Assembly (NCBI GenBank): GCA_040902885.1
Contig: JBBDWK010000099.1
Coordinates: forward strand, 9,325 to 73,324
DNA length: 64,000 bases
Origin: JBBDWK01 sp040902885
GTDB lineage: Bacteria > Acidobacteriota > Terriglobia > Bryobacterales > Bryobacteraceae
Direction: 5' to 3'
The notes beneath the pieces are model-generated. The model did not search any database. It had not been told where the DNA came from and saw nothing but the letters and a program-made list of their open reading frames with translations. Positions 43,385-51,434 of the stretch are shown here, piece after piece. The translations under genes and the position numbers were made by a program. How positions within the stretch are numbered: position 1 is the first letter of the stretch; every line of letters begins with the position of its first letter.

Positions 43385-44264
43385 CTAATTCAACTTTCTG
43401 CAAATCAAGGGCTCGTCGAATCCTTTGACGATTAGTTTGTAGGTTTCGCCATTCCTTAAAACCATTACTTCCGGCCGAAGCTCCAATACCAGCTGCAACG
43501 TGAGCCCCGTAACTTCGTACACATTGCCAGAACTTGTCTTGAATATTCGACTTTGCTTCACCGTCCCACTAATGCTCCCTTGCAGGTTTGTTTCTTCGAA
43601 AAGTTCCCACTCTCCAGCTTGCGTTGATTTTCCCTTTGGCGAACTTGCTCCCTTATTCAACTTTCTGCAAATCAAGGGCTCGTCGAATCCTTTGACGATT
43701 AGTTTGTAGNNNNNNNNNNNNNNNNNNNNNNNNNNNNNNNNNNNNNNNNNNNNNNNNNNNNNNNNNNNNNNNNNNNNNNNNNNNNNNNNNNNNNNNNNNN
43801 NNNNNNNNNAGCTGCAACGTGAGCCCCGTAACTTCGTACACATTGCCAGAACTTGTCTTGAATACTCGACCCTGCCGCACCGTCCCACTAATGCTCCCTT
43901 GCAGGTTTGTTTCTTCGAAAATTTCCCACTCTCCAGCTTGCGTTGACCTTCCCTTTGGCGAACTTGCGCCCTTCTGGGTGCCCAACACGAATTGAACGTT
44001 GAGCGACTTCTTCCCAACAATCAATTTCCCTCGGCTCGGACAAATGATCACCGACGGGTAATACTCATACAAATATTCGTATTCATACTTCACTTCCCAC
44101 AGTGATCCATCGGCAAGTTTAAATGTCTCGTCATTATTCCCCATGAACGGTGATGGGCTACGAATTGAAGACTGGTAGCAATCTTGTGCGCTCGCGCGCC
44201 CCGCGACGACAAGCACCATTAACAGCGTGGCTAGCAGTCCGTGGTTAAAGTCAGAAGTTGACAT
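43385..44264 (-). CDS. secreted protein with 89-residue repeats, interrupted by an assembly gap
   Basis: It starts MSTSDFNHGLLATLLMVLVVAGRASAQ, a signal peptide. The mature protein holds at least two copies of an 89-residue unit (SSPKGKSTQAGEWELFEETN ... YEVTGLTLQLVLELRPEVMV ... YKLIVKGFDEPLICRKLN). DNA of the two copies is nearly identical at a period of 267 bp. A run of 100 N lies inside; because 100 is not a multiple of three the frame appears shifted, but both sides read as the same protein. Function unknown. It is followed by attC-like site 1, so it looks like an integron cassette gene. Confidence 0.7.
43710..43809. other. assembly gap of exactly 100 N inside a repeat
   Basis: Comparing the two repeat copies, the missing part between the flanks should be 48 bases, or 48 plus a multiple of 267. 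The 100 N is a placeholder that creates a false frameshift. Confidence 0.9.
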
Positions 44265-44396
44265 AATCGTACCTGCAATTCGCTCATTCCACGGCGTCGG
44301 ATACGAGCGTTTGGCGATTTCGGGTACTTCTGCCACGGGCTGCTAGCCAAACAGGAATCCTGCTTTTCATAGGTGGACCTCGAGCGTTTCAGGCGA

Positions 44397-44458
44397 GGAT
44401 AACGCCCCGCGTTTAGCCGCGGACGCCATTTGCCCACCGATGCGACGCTTGGTTAGAC
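44397..44458 (-). other. attC-like recombination site 2
   Basis: Read on the minus strand it begins nine bases after the stop of the 183-residue gene, with a perfect R'' box GTCTAAC, and ends 62 bases later in GCGTTATCC. The inner arms pair only partly, so this site is weaker than site 1, but its place between two orphan genes is right. Confidence 0.45.
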
Positions 44459-44467
44459 GCATCTCAT

Positions 44468-45019
44468 CTACCTCTTCCTGCTGATGTTCTCCGCTTGCTG
44501 GCTACCTGGGACGAAAGCTGCGGCCTTCCCAAGAAAACGCTCGACAGCTGCCTGACTAATGCTCAAAAAACCGTCGATGTTCACAAGTTGGCGACCTTGG
44601 TCTACCGGAAACGCCTCAGAAGACTTAGGACACGATACGAGCGGATGCTCGGGCGCCAACGCTGCGTTGTGCACCAGGATGTCACGGAAGTTCGTGTAGA
44701 TTCTTTTGATGGCGGCCTCGGACAGCGATTGCCCGTAGTAGTCACTGTTGAGGACGTAGAAATGCTGGAACCCCTGCTTGCGGATCGTAACTTCCTTGCC
44801 GTCGACAACTACGTTGAAATTCCCATCTCCTCGATGAAATGCCCCGATGGTGTCGGCAATGCAGAACATCATTACGGCAGATGGATAGCCGAGACGCCCG
44901 CCGCTCTGTCCGGGCCCCCAGGAGTCGTCCTTCTGGTAATGTACGCACCAGTCCGCAACACACAAGTACTCGCGGAGAGATTCTTGGAGCATCGAGGCGG
45001 TGTCGGGATGAATTGCCAT
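44468..45019 (-). CDS. hypothetical protein, probable integron cassette gene
   Basis: This 183-residue protein (MAIHPDTASMLQESLREYL ...) has a Trp/Cys-containing start, a central LGYPSAVMMFCIADTIGAFHRGDG and a well-formed alpha/beta pattern, but no motif that I recognise and no signal peptide. Its ATG lies four bases after the R' box of attC-like site 3, the tight spacing seen in integron cassettes, and its stop is followed by site 2. It should be a small cytoplasmic protein of unknown function. Confidence 0.65.
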   Translation of the reverse strand: MAIHPDTASMLQESLREYLCVADWCVHYQKDDSWGPGQSGGRLGYPSAVMMFCIADTIGAFHRGDGNFNVVVDGKEVTIRKQGFQHFYVLNSDYYGQSLSEAAIKRIYTNFRDILVHNAALAPEHPLVSCPKSSEAFPVDQGRQLVNIDGFLSISQAAVERFLGKAAAFVPGSQQAENISRKR

Positions 45020-45023
45020 GGTC

Positions 45024-45079
45024 GTCTAACTCTTGTTTCGGCTGACCTGCATAAACCGCCACGGCGGTCGGCCTAAGAC
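45024..45079 (-). other. attC-like recombination site 3
   Basis: On the minus strand it starts GTCTTAG and ends in a perfect R' GTTAGAC. The inner arms GGCCGACC and GGTCAGCC pair with one mismatch around an 18-base loop. It is 56 bases long and lies directly before the start of the 183-residue gene. The R'' box is imperfect. Confidence 0.5.
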
Positions 45080-45473
45080 CCGACGTCCCCACGAAGGCCG
45101 TGGGGGTAAACGCTTGCCAAGTAGCCACTTCCGATTCATTCTACAAGTTGCCTCCACCATCTCATGCCGACCCGTCGCCTCGCCTAAACCTCCGTGTCTC
45201 GCCGGATACGGGCAGCCGCAACCGGTCGAGCGGGCTGTGAACCCCTCGCCCGTCACGGTTCAACTCGCGCGGGCGGGGCTGTTCATCGTGCCGGAGCTCT
45301 TCAAGATTTTTGCACTGACTACGGGAATTAGACCACATCTCAACCTTCCGGACAACGCCGCTGATACCTGTTGAGAGCAGCCCTTCGCCCCAGGAATGCC
45401 TTAGGCGGGGTCGCAAACGGCGTTCTGGGAAACGCCGGCCACTTGACCGTATGATGGCTCGACCTGTAGATAT
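45080..45473. other. intergenic region, no supportable gene
   Basis: If the cassette array continued, a further cassette would lie here, but no open frame on either strand shows motifs or a good start. A small hairpin with arms CCCCACG/CGTGGGG lies near 45087-45105. Otherwise I see nothing. Confidence 0.4.
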
Positions 45474-45769
45474 GCTGGCGCGCTGGTTCAACTGGCCACC
45501 GGTTCCGCCGCCGCCAGTTGGCGCTTATACTTGCACTCCTGGTTGGGACATTGCAGGACACCGCCGGCTTTCAGCCACTTTTCCAGCAGATAAGGGCTGC
45601 CGCAATCGGGGCACTTCTCGGGCACCGGCTTGCTCCAGGCGACGAAATCGCAGTCTGGATAGCGGTTGCAGCCATAGAAGGTCTTGCCACGCCGTAAGCG
45701 CCGCTCCACTATCTCGCCTTCGTTGCACTGCGGGCATCTCACCCCGATCGTCTTCTGCTTGCACGCCGG
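45474..45769 (-). pseudogene. duplicated 3' end of topA
   Basis: This stretch repeats the last 300 bases or so of topA (46502-46807), including the stop codon and a few bases beyond. It encodes the last two zinc ribbons (CPQCNEGEIVERR ..., CPDCGSPYLLEKW ...). Most differences are synonymous and gather towards the inner end; one in-frame loss of nine bases removes three codons. It lies on the far side of the nucleotidyltransferase gene, so the two copies bracket that gene. An open frame of 103 codons remains but has no sensible start. Confidence 0.85.
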
Positions 45770-45829
45770 AGGCCCAAACCGGCGAATGCGGTCTCGCAAA
45801 TCACGTAGCGCCGATGGTGTTCGTTTCCG

Positions 45830-46357
45830 TCACCCGCGATCGAGTTGCTCGCGAAGCTCGCCGGGGTATAGAGATTTCAAATCGGGGTAGGATTCCGCAA
45901 GCCGGATTAGGTCCAGTTCGTCCTTCTTGCGCTTGCTCAGACGTCGTTGTGGATCGCTGTAAGCCCAGAGCTTGCCGCGGGTGACGTCCTCCAGGCAAGC
46001 GATTCTCACACGGACCCCCAGGACCTCGGCCTCGATCGACCGGGTTAGGAACGCCTGATATCTTTCGTCCGTGGTGAACTGAATGCGGAGTTCGCTTTGT
46101 GGCGGCAGCGCATTCACCGAATGCGCGTGTTCTTCGGTTTTGAAGCCTTGCTCCCGCAGGAACTCCGACAGCTTGGGAAGCCTCGATGCGATCACAACGA
46201 TATCGGCATCGAGTGTATATACCGGGTCAACGTAACAGTTGACGGCCAAGCCGCCGATCACACAATAGGGTCCAAACGATTCGCAGGCCGCGATCAGCCG
46301 TGCGAAGGCCGTCGCGCCTCCCTGCGTTGTCAACTCGTACGCCTCCACCGCAGTCAC
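45830..46357 (-). CDS. AbiEii-like nucleotidyltransferase, possible type IV toxin
   Basis: This 175-residue protein has the nucleotidyltransferase signature YCVIGGLAVNCYVDPVYTLDADIVV, that is GG then a D-x-D pair, then LRIQFTTDERYQAFLTRSIEA and RIACLEDVTRGKLWAYSDPQRR with KKDELDLIRLAE. This pattern is found in AbiEii/MNT-type proteins that work as toxins or defence proteins with a small partner. No partner gene touches it here. The start is GTG at 46357. It is inserted between topA and a second copy of the topA end. Confidence 0.75.
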   Translation of the reverse strand: MTAVEAYELTTQGGATAFARLIAACESFGPYCVIGGLAVNCYVDPVYTLDADIVVIASRLPKLSEFLREQGFKTEEHAHSVNALPPQSELRIQFTTDERYQAFLTRSIEAEVLGVRVRIACLEDVTRGKLWAYSDPQRRLSKRKKDELDLIRLAESYPDLKSLYPGELREQLDRG

Positions 46358-46431
46358 AACTTAACTCTATACAACCATGTGCAGCGTTCGCAAAACCCGG
46401 CCGCTTCCGTCAGATATCGCTGATGCATCGG

Positions 46432-46496
46432 CAACCGCTCCCTGACGGTCGCGGCTCGGTAAGTCCTTCAGAGCCGCGACCGCCAGGGAGCGGTTG
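46432..46496. repeat. palindromic repeat family, copy B
   Basis: Two 26-base arms (CAACCGCTCCCTGACGGTCG onward and its complement, one mismatch) flank the loop GGTAAGTCCTTCA. It lies between the topA stop and the nucleotidyltransferase gene and could act as a terminator or transposable repeat. It is related to copies A and C. Confidence 0.85.
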
Positions 46497-46516
46497 TTTA
46501 CGCTAGCAGCGCCGGT

Positions 46517-48946
46517 TCAACTCGCCACCGGCTCCGCGGCCGCCAGTTGGCGCTTATACTTGCACTCCTGGTTGGGACATTGCAGGACACCGCCGGCTTT
46601 CAGCCACTTTTCCAGCAGATAAGGGCTGCCGCAATCGGGGCACTTCTCGGGCACGGGCTTGCTCCAGGCGACGAAATCGCAGTCCGGATAGCGGTTGCAG
46701 CCGTAGAACGTCTTGCCGCGCCGTGAGCGCCGTTCCACAATCTCACCCTCATTGCATTGCGGGCACTTCACGCCGATGGTCTTCTGCTTGACGTACTTGC
46801 ACGCCGGGTAATTGCTGCACGCCGTGAACTCGCCGAAGCGTCCGGTCTTGACCACCAGATTGTTGCCGCACTGCGGGCAGGTCTCTTCGAGACGGACGTC
46901 GGCCTTCTTTTGCGGACCGCCGATCTGCTTCGTGGTTTTGCAGTCGGGGTAGCCGGTGCAGGCGTAGAACTGGCCAAAGCGGCCCTTCTTCAGCACCATC
47001 GGCCGCCCGCAATTTTCGCAATATTCCTCGTCGCTCTGATCGGTGAGGTCGGCCTTATCGACGTCCGGAAGGTCCACCGTCAGCTCGCGCGTGTACGTGC
47101 ACTCCGGGTAGCCGGTGCAGGCGATGAAGCTGCCGTGCTTGCCCCACTTGATCACCAGCGGCTTGCCGCACTTCTCGCACAGGAGATCGGTCGGCTTCTC
47201 CATGCGCTTGATGTCGGTCATGTGCTCGGCGGCGTGTTTCAGGTCCTTGTCGAACTTCTCGTAGAACTCCGCCATGGCGCTGCGGAAGTCGAGCTTGCCG
47301 TCTTCAATCTCGTCGAGCTCCTCCTCCATGCGGGCGGTGTACTTCACGTCGAAAATGTCGTCGAAGCTTTCCAGTAAAAGGTCGGTGACCACCATTCCCA
47401 GCTCGGTGGGCGTGAAGCGCCCGCCTTCCTTGGCAACGTACTCGCGCTCCTGAATGGTGGAGAGGATGGAGGCGTAGGTGGAAGGGCGGCCGACGCCGTC
47501 GGATTCGAGCTTCTTGACCAGCGTCGCCTCGTTGTAGCGCGGGGGCGGCTCGGTGAAGTGCTGCTCGGGACGGAGGGCGCGGAAGCGCAGGACTTCGCCT
47601 CGCTCCACAAGCGGGAGCTTGTGCTTCAGCTCCTCGTCTTCCTCGTCCTTCTGGTCCTTGCCTTCTTCGTAGACCTTCAGGAAGCCGTCGAATTTGAGCA
47701 CGGACCCGGTCGCGCGGAACAGGAAGTCCGGCCCGTCGTTGCCCTTGGCCGAGATGTCGATGGTGGTCTGGTCGAACAGCGCCGGCATCATCTGCGAGGC
47801 GACGAAGCGCATCCAGATGAGGCGGTAGAGCTTCAACTCGTCCTCGGCCAGGTGCTTGGCGATCTCGTCCGGGGTGCGCATGACGGAGGTGGGGCGAACG
47901 GCCTCGTGCGCGTCCTGCGCGTCCTTTTTCGTCTTGTAGATGTTCGCCGTGGGAGGAAGATACTGGGTCCCGTAGCGCTCGCCGACGAAGGCGCGAGCTT
48001 CGCCCAGCGCGTCTTCCGACACTCGCGTGGAATCGGTTCGCATGTAGCTGATGAGGCCGACCGAGCCTTCCTTGCCAAGCTCGACGCCCTCATAGAGCCG
48101 CTGGGCCAAACCCATGGTGCGCTTCACGCTGAAGCGCAGCTTGCGCGCCGCCTCCTGCTGCAGGGTGGAGGTGATGAAGGGCGCCACCGGATTGCGCTTC
48201 TTCTCGCGCGTGCCGACGGAAGCGACCGTATAGGCGGCGTTTTGAAGCGCGGCGACGATAGAGTCGGACGCCGCCTGATCCGGAATTTCGGCCGCCTGGT
48301 CGTTGCGCTTAATCAGCCGCGCCGAGAACAGCGGCGGCTTCTTCGCGGCCAGGTCGGCGTCGATGGTCCAGTATTCGGTCTTCTGGAAGGCGCGAATTTC
48401 GCGCTCGCGCTCCACGATCAGCCGCAGGGCGACGGTCTGAACGCGTCCCGCGGAAAGGCCGCGGCGGACCTTGTCCCAAAGGAGAGGCGATATTTTGTAC
48501 CCCACCAGCCGGTCCAGCACGCGGCGGGCCTGCTGGGCGTCCACCAGGTTGGGATTGACCATGGCCGGCTTCTCGAAAGCCTTGCGGATGGCATTTGCCG
48601 TGATCTCGTTGAACATCACCCGGAAGAACTTCGTGCCGTTCTTCTTGTCGCGCAGCTCTTCCTGCAGGTGGTAGCAGATGGCCTCGCCTTCCCGGTCCGG
48701 GTCGGCGGCCAGATAGACCGAGTCCACCTTTTTGGCGGCCTCTTTCAGCTCCTGGATGAGCTTCTTCTTTCCTTCTATGACAACGTACCTGGGTACAAAT
48801 CCATGCTCGACATCAACCGCCAAGTCGTTCTTGGGAAGATCCTTGACATGGCCGAGGGAAGCCTTTACGACGTATTGCTTCCCCAGGTACTTATGAATGG
48901 TCTTCGCCTTGGCCGGCGATTCCACGATTACTAGAGCCTTCGCCAT
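46517..48946 (-). CDS. topA: DNA topoisomerase I
   Basis: This 809-residue type IA topoisomerase relaxes negative supercoils. The Toprim domain starts ALVIVESPAKAKTIHKYLG with VYLAADPDREGEAI. The active-site Tyr lies in GLISYMRTDSTRVS, and there is the GRVQTVALRLIVEREREI motif. Five C-terminal zinc-ribbon units follow (for example CEKCGKPLVIKWGKHGSF, CENCGRPMVLKKGRFGQF, CPQCGNNLVVKTGRFGEF). It is full length. It is followed by a palindromic repeat and a toxin-type gene, and its last 300 bases are present a second time at 45474-45769. Confidence 0.97.
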   Translation of the reverse strand: MAKALVIVESPAKAKTIHKYLGKQYVVKASLGHVKDLPKNDLAVDVEHGFVPRYVVIEGKKKLIQELKEAAKKVDSVYLAADPDREGEAICYHLQEELRDKKNGTKFFRVMFNEITANAIRKAFEKPAMVNPNLVDAQQARRVLDRLVGYKISPLLWDKVRRGLSAGRVQTVALRLIVEREREIRAFQKTEYWTIDADLAAKKPPLFSARLIKRNDQAAEIPDQAASDSIVAALQNAAYTVASVGTREKKRNPVAPFITSTLQQEAARKLRFSVKRTMGLAQRLYEGVELGKEGSVGLISYMRTDSTRVSEDALGEARAFVGERYGTQYLPPTANIYKTKKDAQDAHEAVRPTSVMRTPDEIAKHLAEDELKLYRLIWMRFVASQMMPALFDQTTIDISAKGNDGPDFLFRATGSVLKFDGFLKVYEEGKDQKDEEDEELKHKLPLVERGEVLRFRALRPEQHFTEPPPRYNEATLVKKLESDGVGRPSTYASILSTIQEREYVAKEGGRFTPTELGMVVTDLLLESFDDIFDVKYTARMEEELDEIEDGKLDFRSAMAEFYEKFDKDLKHAAEHMTDIKRMEKPTDLLCEKCGKPLVIKWGKHGSFIACTGYPECTYTRELTVDLPDVDKADLTDQSDEEYCENCGRPMVLKKGRFGQFYACTGYPDCKTTKQIGGPQKKADVRLEETCPQCGNNLVVKTGRFGEFTACSNYPACKYVKQKTIGVKCPQCNEGEIVERRSRRGKTFYGCNRYPDCDFVAWSKPVPEKCPDCGSPYLLEKWLKAGGVLQCPNQECKYKRQLAAAEPVAS

Positions 48947-48991
48947 ATGAATACGTCACACTGTCGGGCGGCCGGAGCACGCGCCCCGAGC

Positions 48992-50155
48992 CTACCACAC
49001 TTTAACAAAGTTCCTGCCGGGAAGCTGACGGACCAGTCCGAGCATCTCCAGTTCGAACAGGGCCGCGATGATTTCCGAGGGAGAGGAATCCGGCAGCGAT
49101 TCCAACAGAGCGTCCACGTGCGTGGCGGCGTCTACCTTGAGGTGCGAAACCAAGCTCCGGCCCAATGCCGCCGCCGGTCCCGCGTCTAGAGGTAGAGATG
49201 CTTGCCCCGTGCCGGAGGATTCAGCCGCCAGCCGCTGCCGGCCGCTCTCAATAAGGCTGCGGCGCACTTCCGCGGGCAGTTCCTCGACCACGTCATTCCA
49301 CTCCTGGACCAGCTTCGCTCCCTGTTTTATCAATAAGTTAGGCCCCCAACTCAGCTTGGAGGTAATGTTTCCCGGCACCGCGAAGACTTCCCGGCCCTGG
49401 TCGAGCGCCAGCCGCGCCGTGATGGACGATCCGCTGTACTGCGCTCCCTCCACTACCAGAACGCCCGAGCTCAGTCCGCTGACAATGCGGTTGCGGATGG
49501 GAAAATTCTGCGGAAAGGCGGTGGAACCCATCGGAAATTCCGACAACAGCAAGCCTTTGACCGCCAGTTCGGCGGCAAGTTTCTTGTTTTCCGACGGATA
49601 GACCACATCCACACCGCACCCGAGCACGGCTACCGTGTCTCCACCGGCCGCGAGCGTGCCTTTGTGGGCCGCGCTGTCGATTCCGCGTGCCATCCCGCTG
49701 ACAATCGTGAGGCCGGCCCGTGCGAGATCGCCCGCCAGCCGTTCCGCCGCCGCCAGACCATACGGCGTGGCACGCCTTGTTCCCACCATGGCGAACATCA
49801 GGGACTGAAGCAACTCCAGGCGTCCTCTGGCGAACAGAACGATGGGCGGGTCGAAGATGTCCCGCAGGGGCGCCGGGTAGGCGGGGTCGCCGAGGGTAAC
49901 GGCGGTTGTGCCGGTTTCCCGCATGCGTTCCTGCTGAACGACGGCGTCCTCAAAGGAGCAACCGCTCGCGATGCTTTGCGCCACGCCGCCTGAAATGCCG
50001 AGCGCTTCAAGCTCGCTGCGGGGGGCTCGAAAAACAGCCTGAGGCGTCCGGAAACGTTCAATGAGCTGCACCGCTTTCCGGGAGCCCAAACCGGGAATCA
50101 ATCTCAGAGCGAGCCAGTGGAGTTCCTCCTCCTGGCCGAGTGTGGGAGCTGGCAT
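48992..50155 (-). CDS. dprA: DNA-processing protein DprA
   Basis: This 387-residue protein loads RecA on incoming single strands in natural transformation. It has an N-terminal helix-hairpin-helix region (LRLIPGLGSRKAVQLIERF), a Rossmann-like core (MFAMVGTRRATPYGLAAAE, IVSGMARGIDSAAHKGTL, AVLGCGVDVVYPSENKKL, SEFPMGSTAFPQNFPIRNRIVSGLS, VVEGAQYSGSSITARLALDQGREVFAVPGNI) and a C-terminal winged helix. It is the usual neighbour of topA, 45 bp upstream. Its presence suggests the cell can take up DNA. Confidence 0.95.
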   Translation of the reverse strand: MPAPTLGQEEELHWLALRLIPGLGSRKAVQLIERFRTPQAVFRAPRSELEALGISGGVAQSIASGCSFEDAVVQQERMRETGTTAVTLGDPAYPAPLRDIFDPPIVLFARGRLELLQSLMFAMVGTRRATPYGLAAAERLAGDLARAGLTIVSGMARGIDSAAHKGTLAAGGDTVAVLGCGVDVVYPSENKKLAAELAVKGLLLSEFPMGSTAFPQNFPIRNRIVSGLSSGVLVVEGAQYSGSSITARLALDQGREVFAVPGNITSKLSWGPNLLIKQGAKLVQEWNDVVEELPAEVRRSLIESGRQRLAAESSGTGQASLPLDAGPAAALGRSLVSHLKVDAATHVDALLESLPDSSPSEIIAALFELEMLGLVRQLPGRNFVKVW

Positions 50156-50224
50156 GATTGAAATTTTCCGGGAGGGACGCCTTTTTCGAATGTAGCAGCC
50201 GAGGCATGGCTGCGCAACGAAGGT

Positions 50225-50288
50225 AAGCTTCAGGCGGAAGCGGCTCTCCTGCGTGAAATGGTGGGAAAATGGGGTTAGTATTCTCTCA
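50225..50288. repeat. 64-bp direct repeat, copy 1
   Basis: It matches 51086-51148 at nearly every position (AAGCTTCAGGCGGAAGCGGC onward). It is followed by a short stretch that resembles an inner part of the small gene at 51155 (AAAGGAGGCCTTGCGG), as if a larger duplication had lost its middle. Together the two copies bracket the HigBA genes. Confidence 0.85.
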
Positions 50289-50313
50289 AACGTTAAAGGA
50301 GGCCTTGCGGCAT

Positions 50314-50637
50314 TTAGGCCGTTCGCAACCGTTTCGCGGGCAAAAATCGAATCTCCACACGCTTGTCGAGCGCCTCGGCAATGCGCTTCAGCATGGAGAG
50401 CGAGTGCCCTTCGTAGTCGGCGTCCTCAAGCCGGCAGATAGCGGATTTGGACGTTCCGACGCGGTCGGCCAGTTCTTGCTGCGTCAGACCGGCTGCCGTC
50501 CGGAGCTGGTAAATCTTTCGCGCAATCTCGGCGTTAACGACCTCCTCTTCGTATTCCTCTTCGCGTTTGGCGTCGCCCGCGATGAAGCGGTTGTAGAGGA
50601 ACTTCGAGGCGTCTGAGTGAAACTTTTTTCGTGCCAT
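50314..50637 (-). CDS. HigA-like XRE-family antitoxin
   Basis: This 107-residue protein with a Cro/C1-type helix-turn-helix reads IARKIYQLRTAAGLTQQELADRVGTSKSAICRLEDADYEGHSLSMLKRIAEALD. It has a charged helical N terminus (KFLYNRFIAGDAKREEEYEEE). It lies directly after a HigB-like toxin gene with a gap of four bases. The toxin-first order is the mark of HigBA modules. It should neutralise the toxin and repress the operon. Confidence 0.85.
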   Translation of the reverse strand: MARKKFHSDASKFLYNRFIAGDAKREEEYEEEVVNAEIARKIYQLRTAAGLTQQELADRVGTSKSAICRLEDADYEGHSLSMLKRIAEALDKRVEIRFLPAKRLRTA

Positions 50638-50641
50638 AGCT

Positions 50642-51013
50642 CTACTTCGGTCGAAACGTGAACTTCTGAAAATTCGCTTCCACCTTCTTCTTGCGCTCTA
50701 CTGCCTGGCCGATCTCGCGCGGCGGCACTTCCCTCGTCTTTGTCAATCCGTGGGAGAGCACCACCACGGCTTTCCAGGCAAAGAAGTAGAGCATTCTGTA
50801 ATGCACTCCTTGATGGCTCGCGCGGAGTTCATAAATGCCGTCTCGCAGGAAGTCGGCTTCCGGTCGCCGCAGCTCGTGTCCCAGCTCCCCTAACCGGTCA
50901 ATCCGCTCCGTGCATTTGGCCTGCACTTTCGCCGGCAGGTCTTCAAGCCACTCCAACAGGGGCACCGAATCGTCTTTTGGCTCCCGGAAGAAGAATACCT
51001 CGGTCTCGGCCAA
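50642..51013 (-). CDS. HigB/RelE-like toxin (Gp49 family)
   Basis: This 123-residue protein reads VPLLEWLEDLPAKVQAKCTERIDRLGELGHELRRPEADFLRDGIYELRASHQGVHYRMLYFFAWKAVVVLSHGLTKTREVPPREI. This is the Gp49/HigB family pattern with the conserved ELR and YRMLYF strands. Such toxins cut mRNA at the ribosome. It is complete and paired with the HigA-like gene, so the module is likely functional, unlike the VapC remnant at 24720. Confidence 0.85.
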   Translation of the reverse strand: MAETEVFFFREPKDDSVPLLEWLEDLPAKVQAKCTERIDRLGELGHELRRPEADFLRDGIYELRASHQGVHYRMLYFFAWKAVVVLSHGLTKTREVPPREIGQAVERKKKVEANFQKFTFRPK

Positions 51014-51085
51014 ATGTCCTCCCTTAGGTTCTCATTTTTGGTAACTCGTGACAAGTGCCAGGAACGGAAGCCCTGGGAACGGAAG

Positions 51086-51148
51086 AAGCTTCGGCGGAGG
51101 CGGCTCTCCTGCGTGAAATGGTGGGAAAATGAAGGTAGTATTCTCTCA
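51086..51148. repeat. direct repeat, copy 2 (upstream region of the gene at 51155)
   Basis: This is the second copy of the repeat at 50225-50288. It ends six bases before the start codon of the small gene at 51155 and so holds that gene's promoter region. It marks the outer border of the HigBA insertion. Confidence 0.85.
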
Positions 51149-51154
51149 GTTAGG

Positions 51155-51412
51155 ATGCGCAGGGAAGCCGATTTCTTCGACCAGCGGGAACCGCATCTGC
51201 TTTTTATCGCCAAGCGGTTGAAGGAGGCGTTGCGGGCGGAGGCGCTACTGACCGGGGCGGGCATCGACTACGGGGTGGAGACGGACCGCTACATTGGCGG
51301 CTTTGTTTTTCGGACGGAGCGGGTGGGCGCGTTCTTCTACGTGCCGGAGGAGAGCCTGGACGCAGCCCGCAGTCTGCTGAAGACCAGCGGCTTGAAGGTT
51401 CATGAAGAGTAG
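51155..51412 (+). CDS. small DUF2007-like protein
   Basis: This 85-residue protein reads HLLFIAKRLKEALRAEALLTGAGIDYGVETDRYIGGFVFRTERVGAFFYVPEESLDAARSLLKTSG. It has the two-helix, three-strand pattern and the final VPEE-x-AR element of the DUF2007 group, which may be small regulatory domains. I chose the ATG at 51155, the first after the upstream repeat. It stands alone between HigBA and a palindromic repeat. Confidence 0.6.
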   Translation: MRREADFFDQREPHLLFIAKRLKEALRAEALLTGAGIDYGVETDRYIGGFVFRTERVGAFFYVPEESLDAARSLLKTSGLKVHEE

Positions 51413-51434
51413 AGGTCGAATAGAAGCTTCCAAC

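Noticed and set aside
45162..45491. 109-codon open frame on the minus strand as a further integron cassette gene
   Set aside because: Arg-rich and low in order, no motif, and it runs into the duplicated topA end; it looks like chance.
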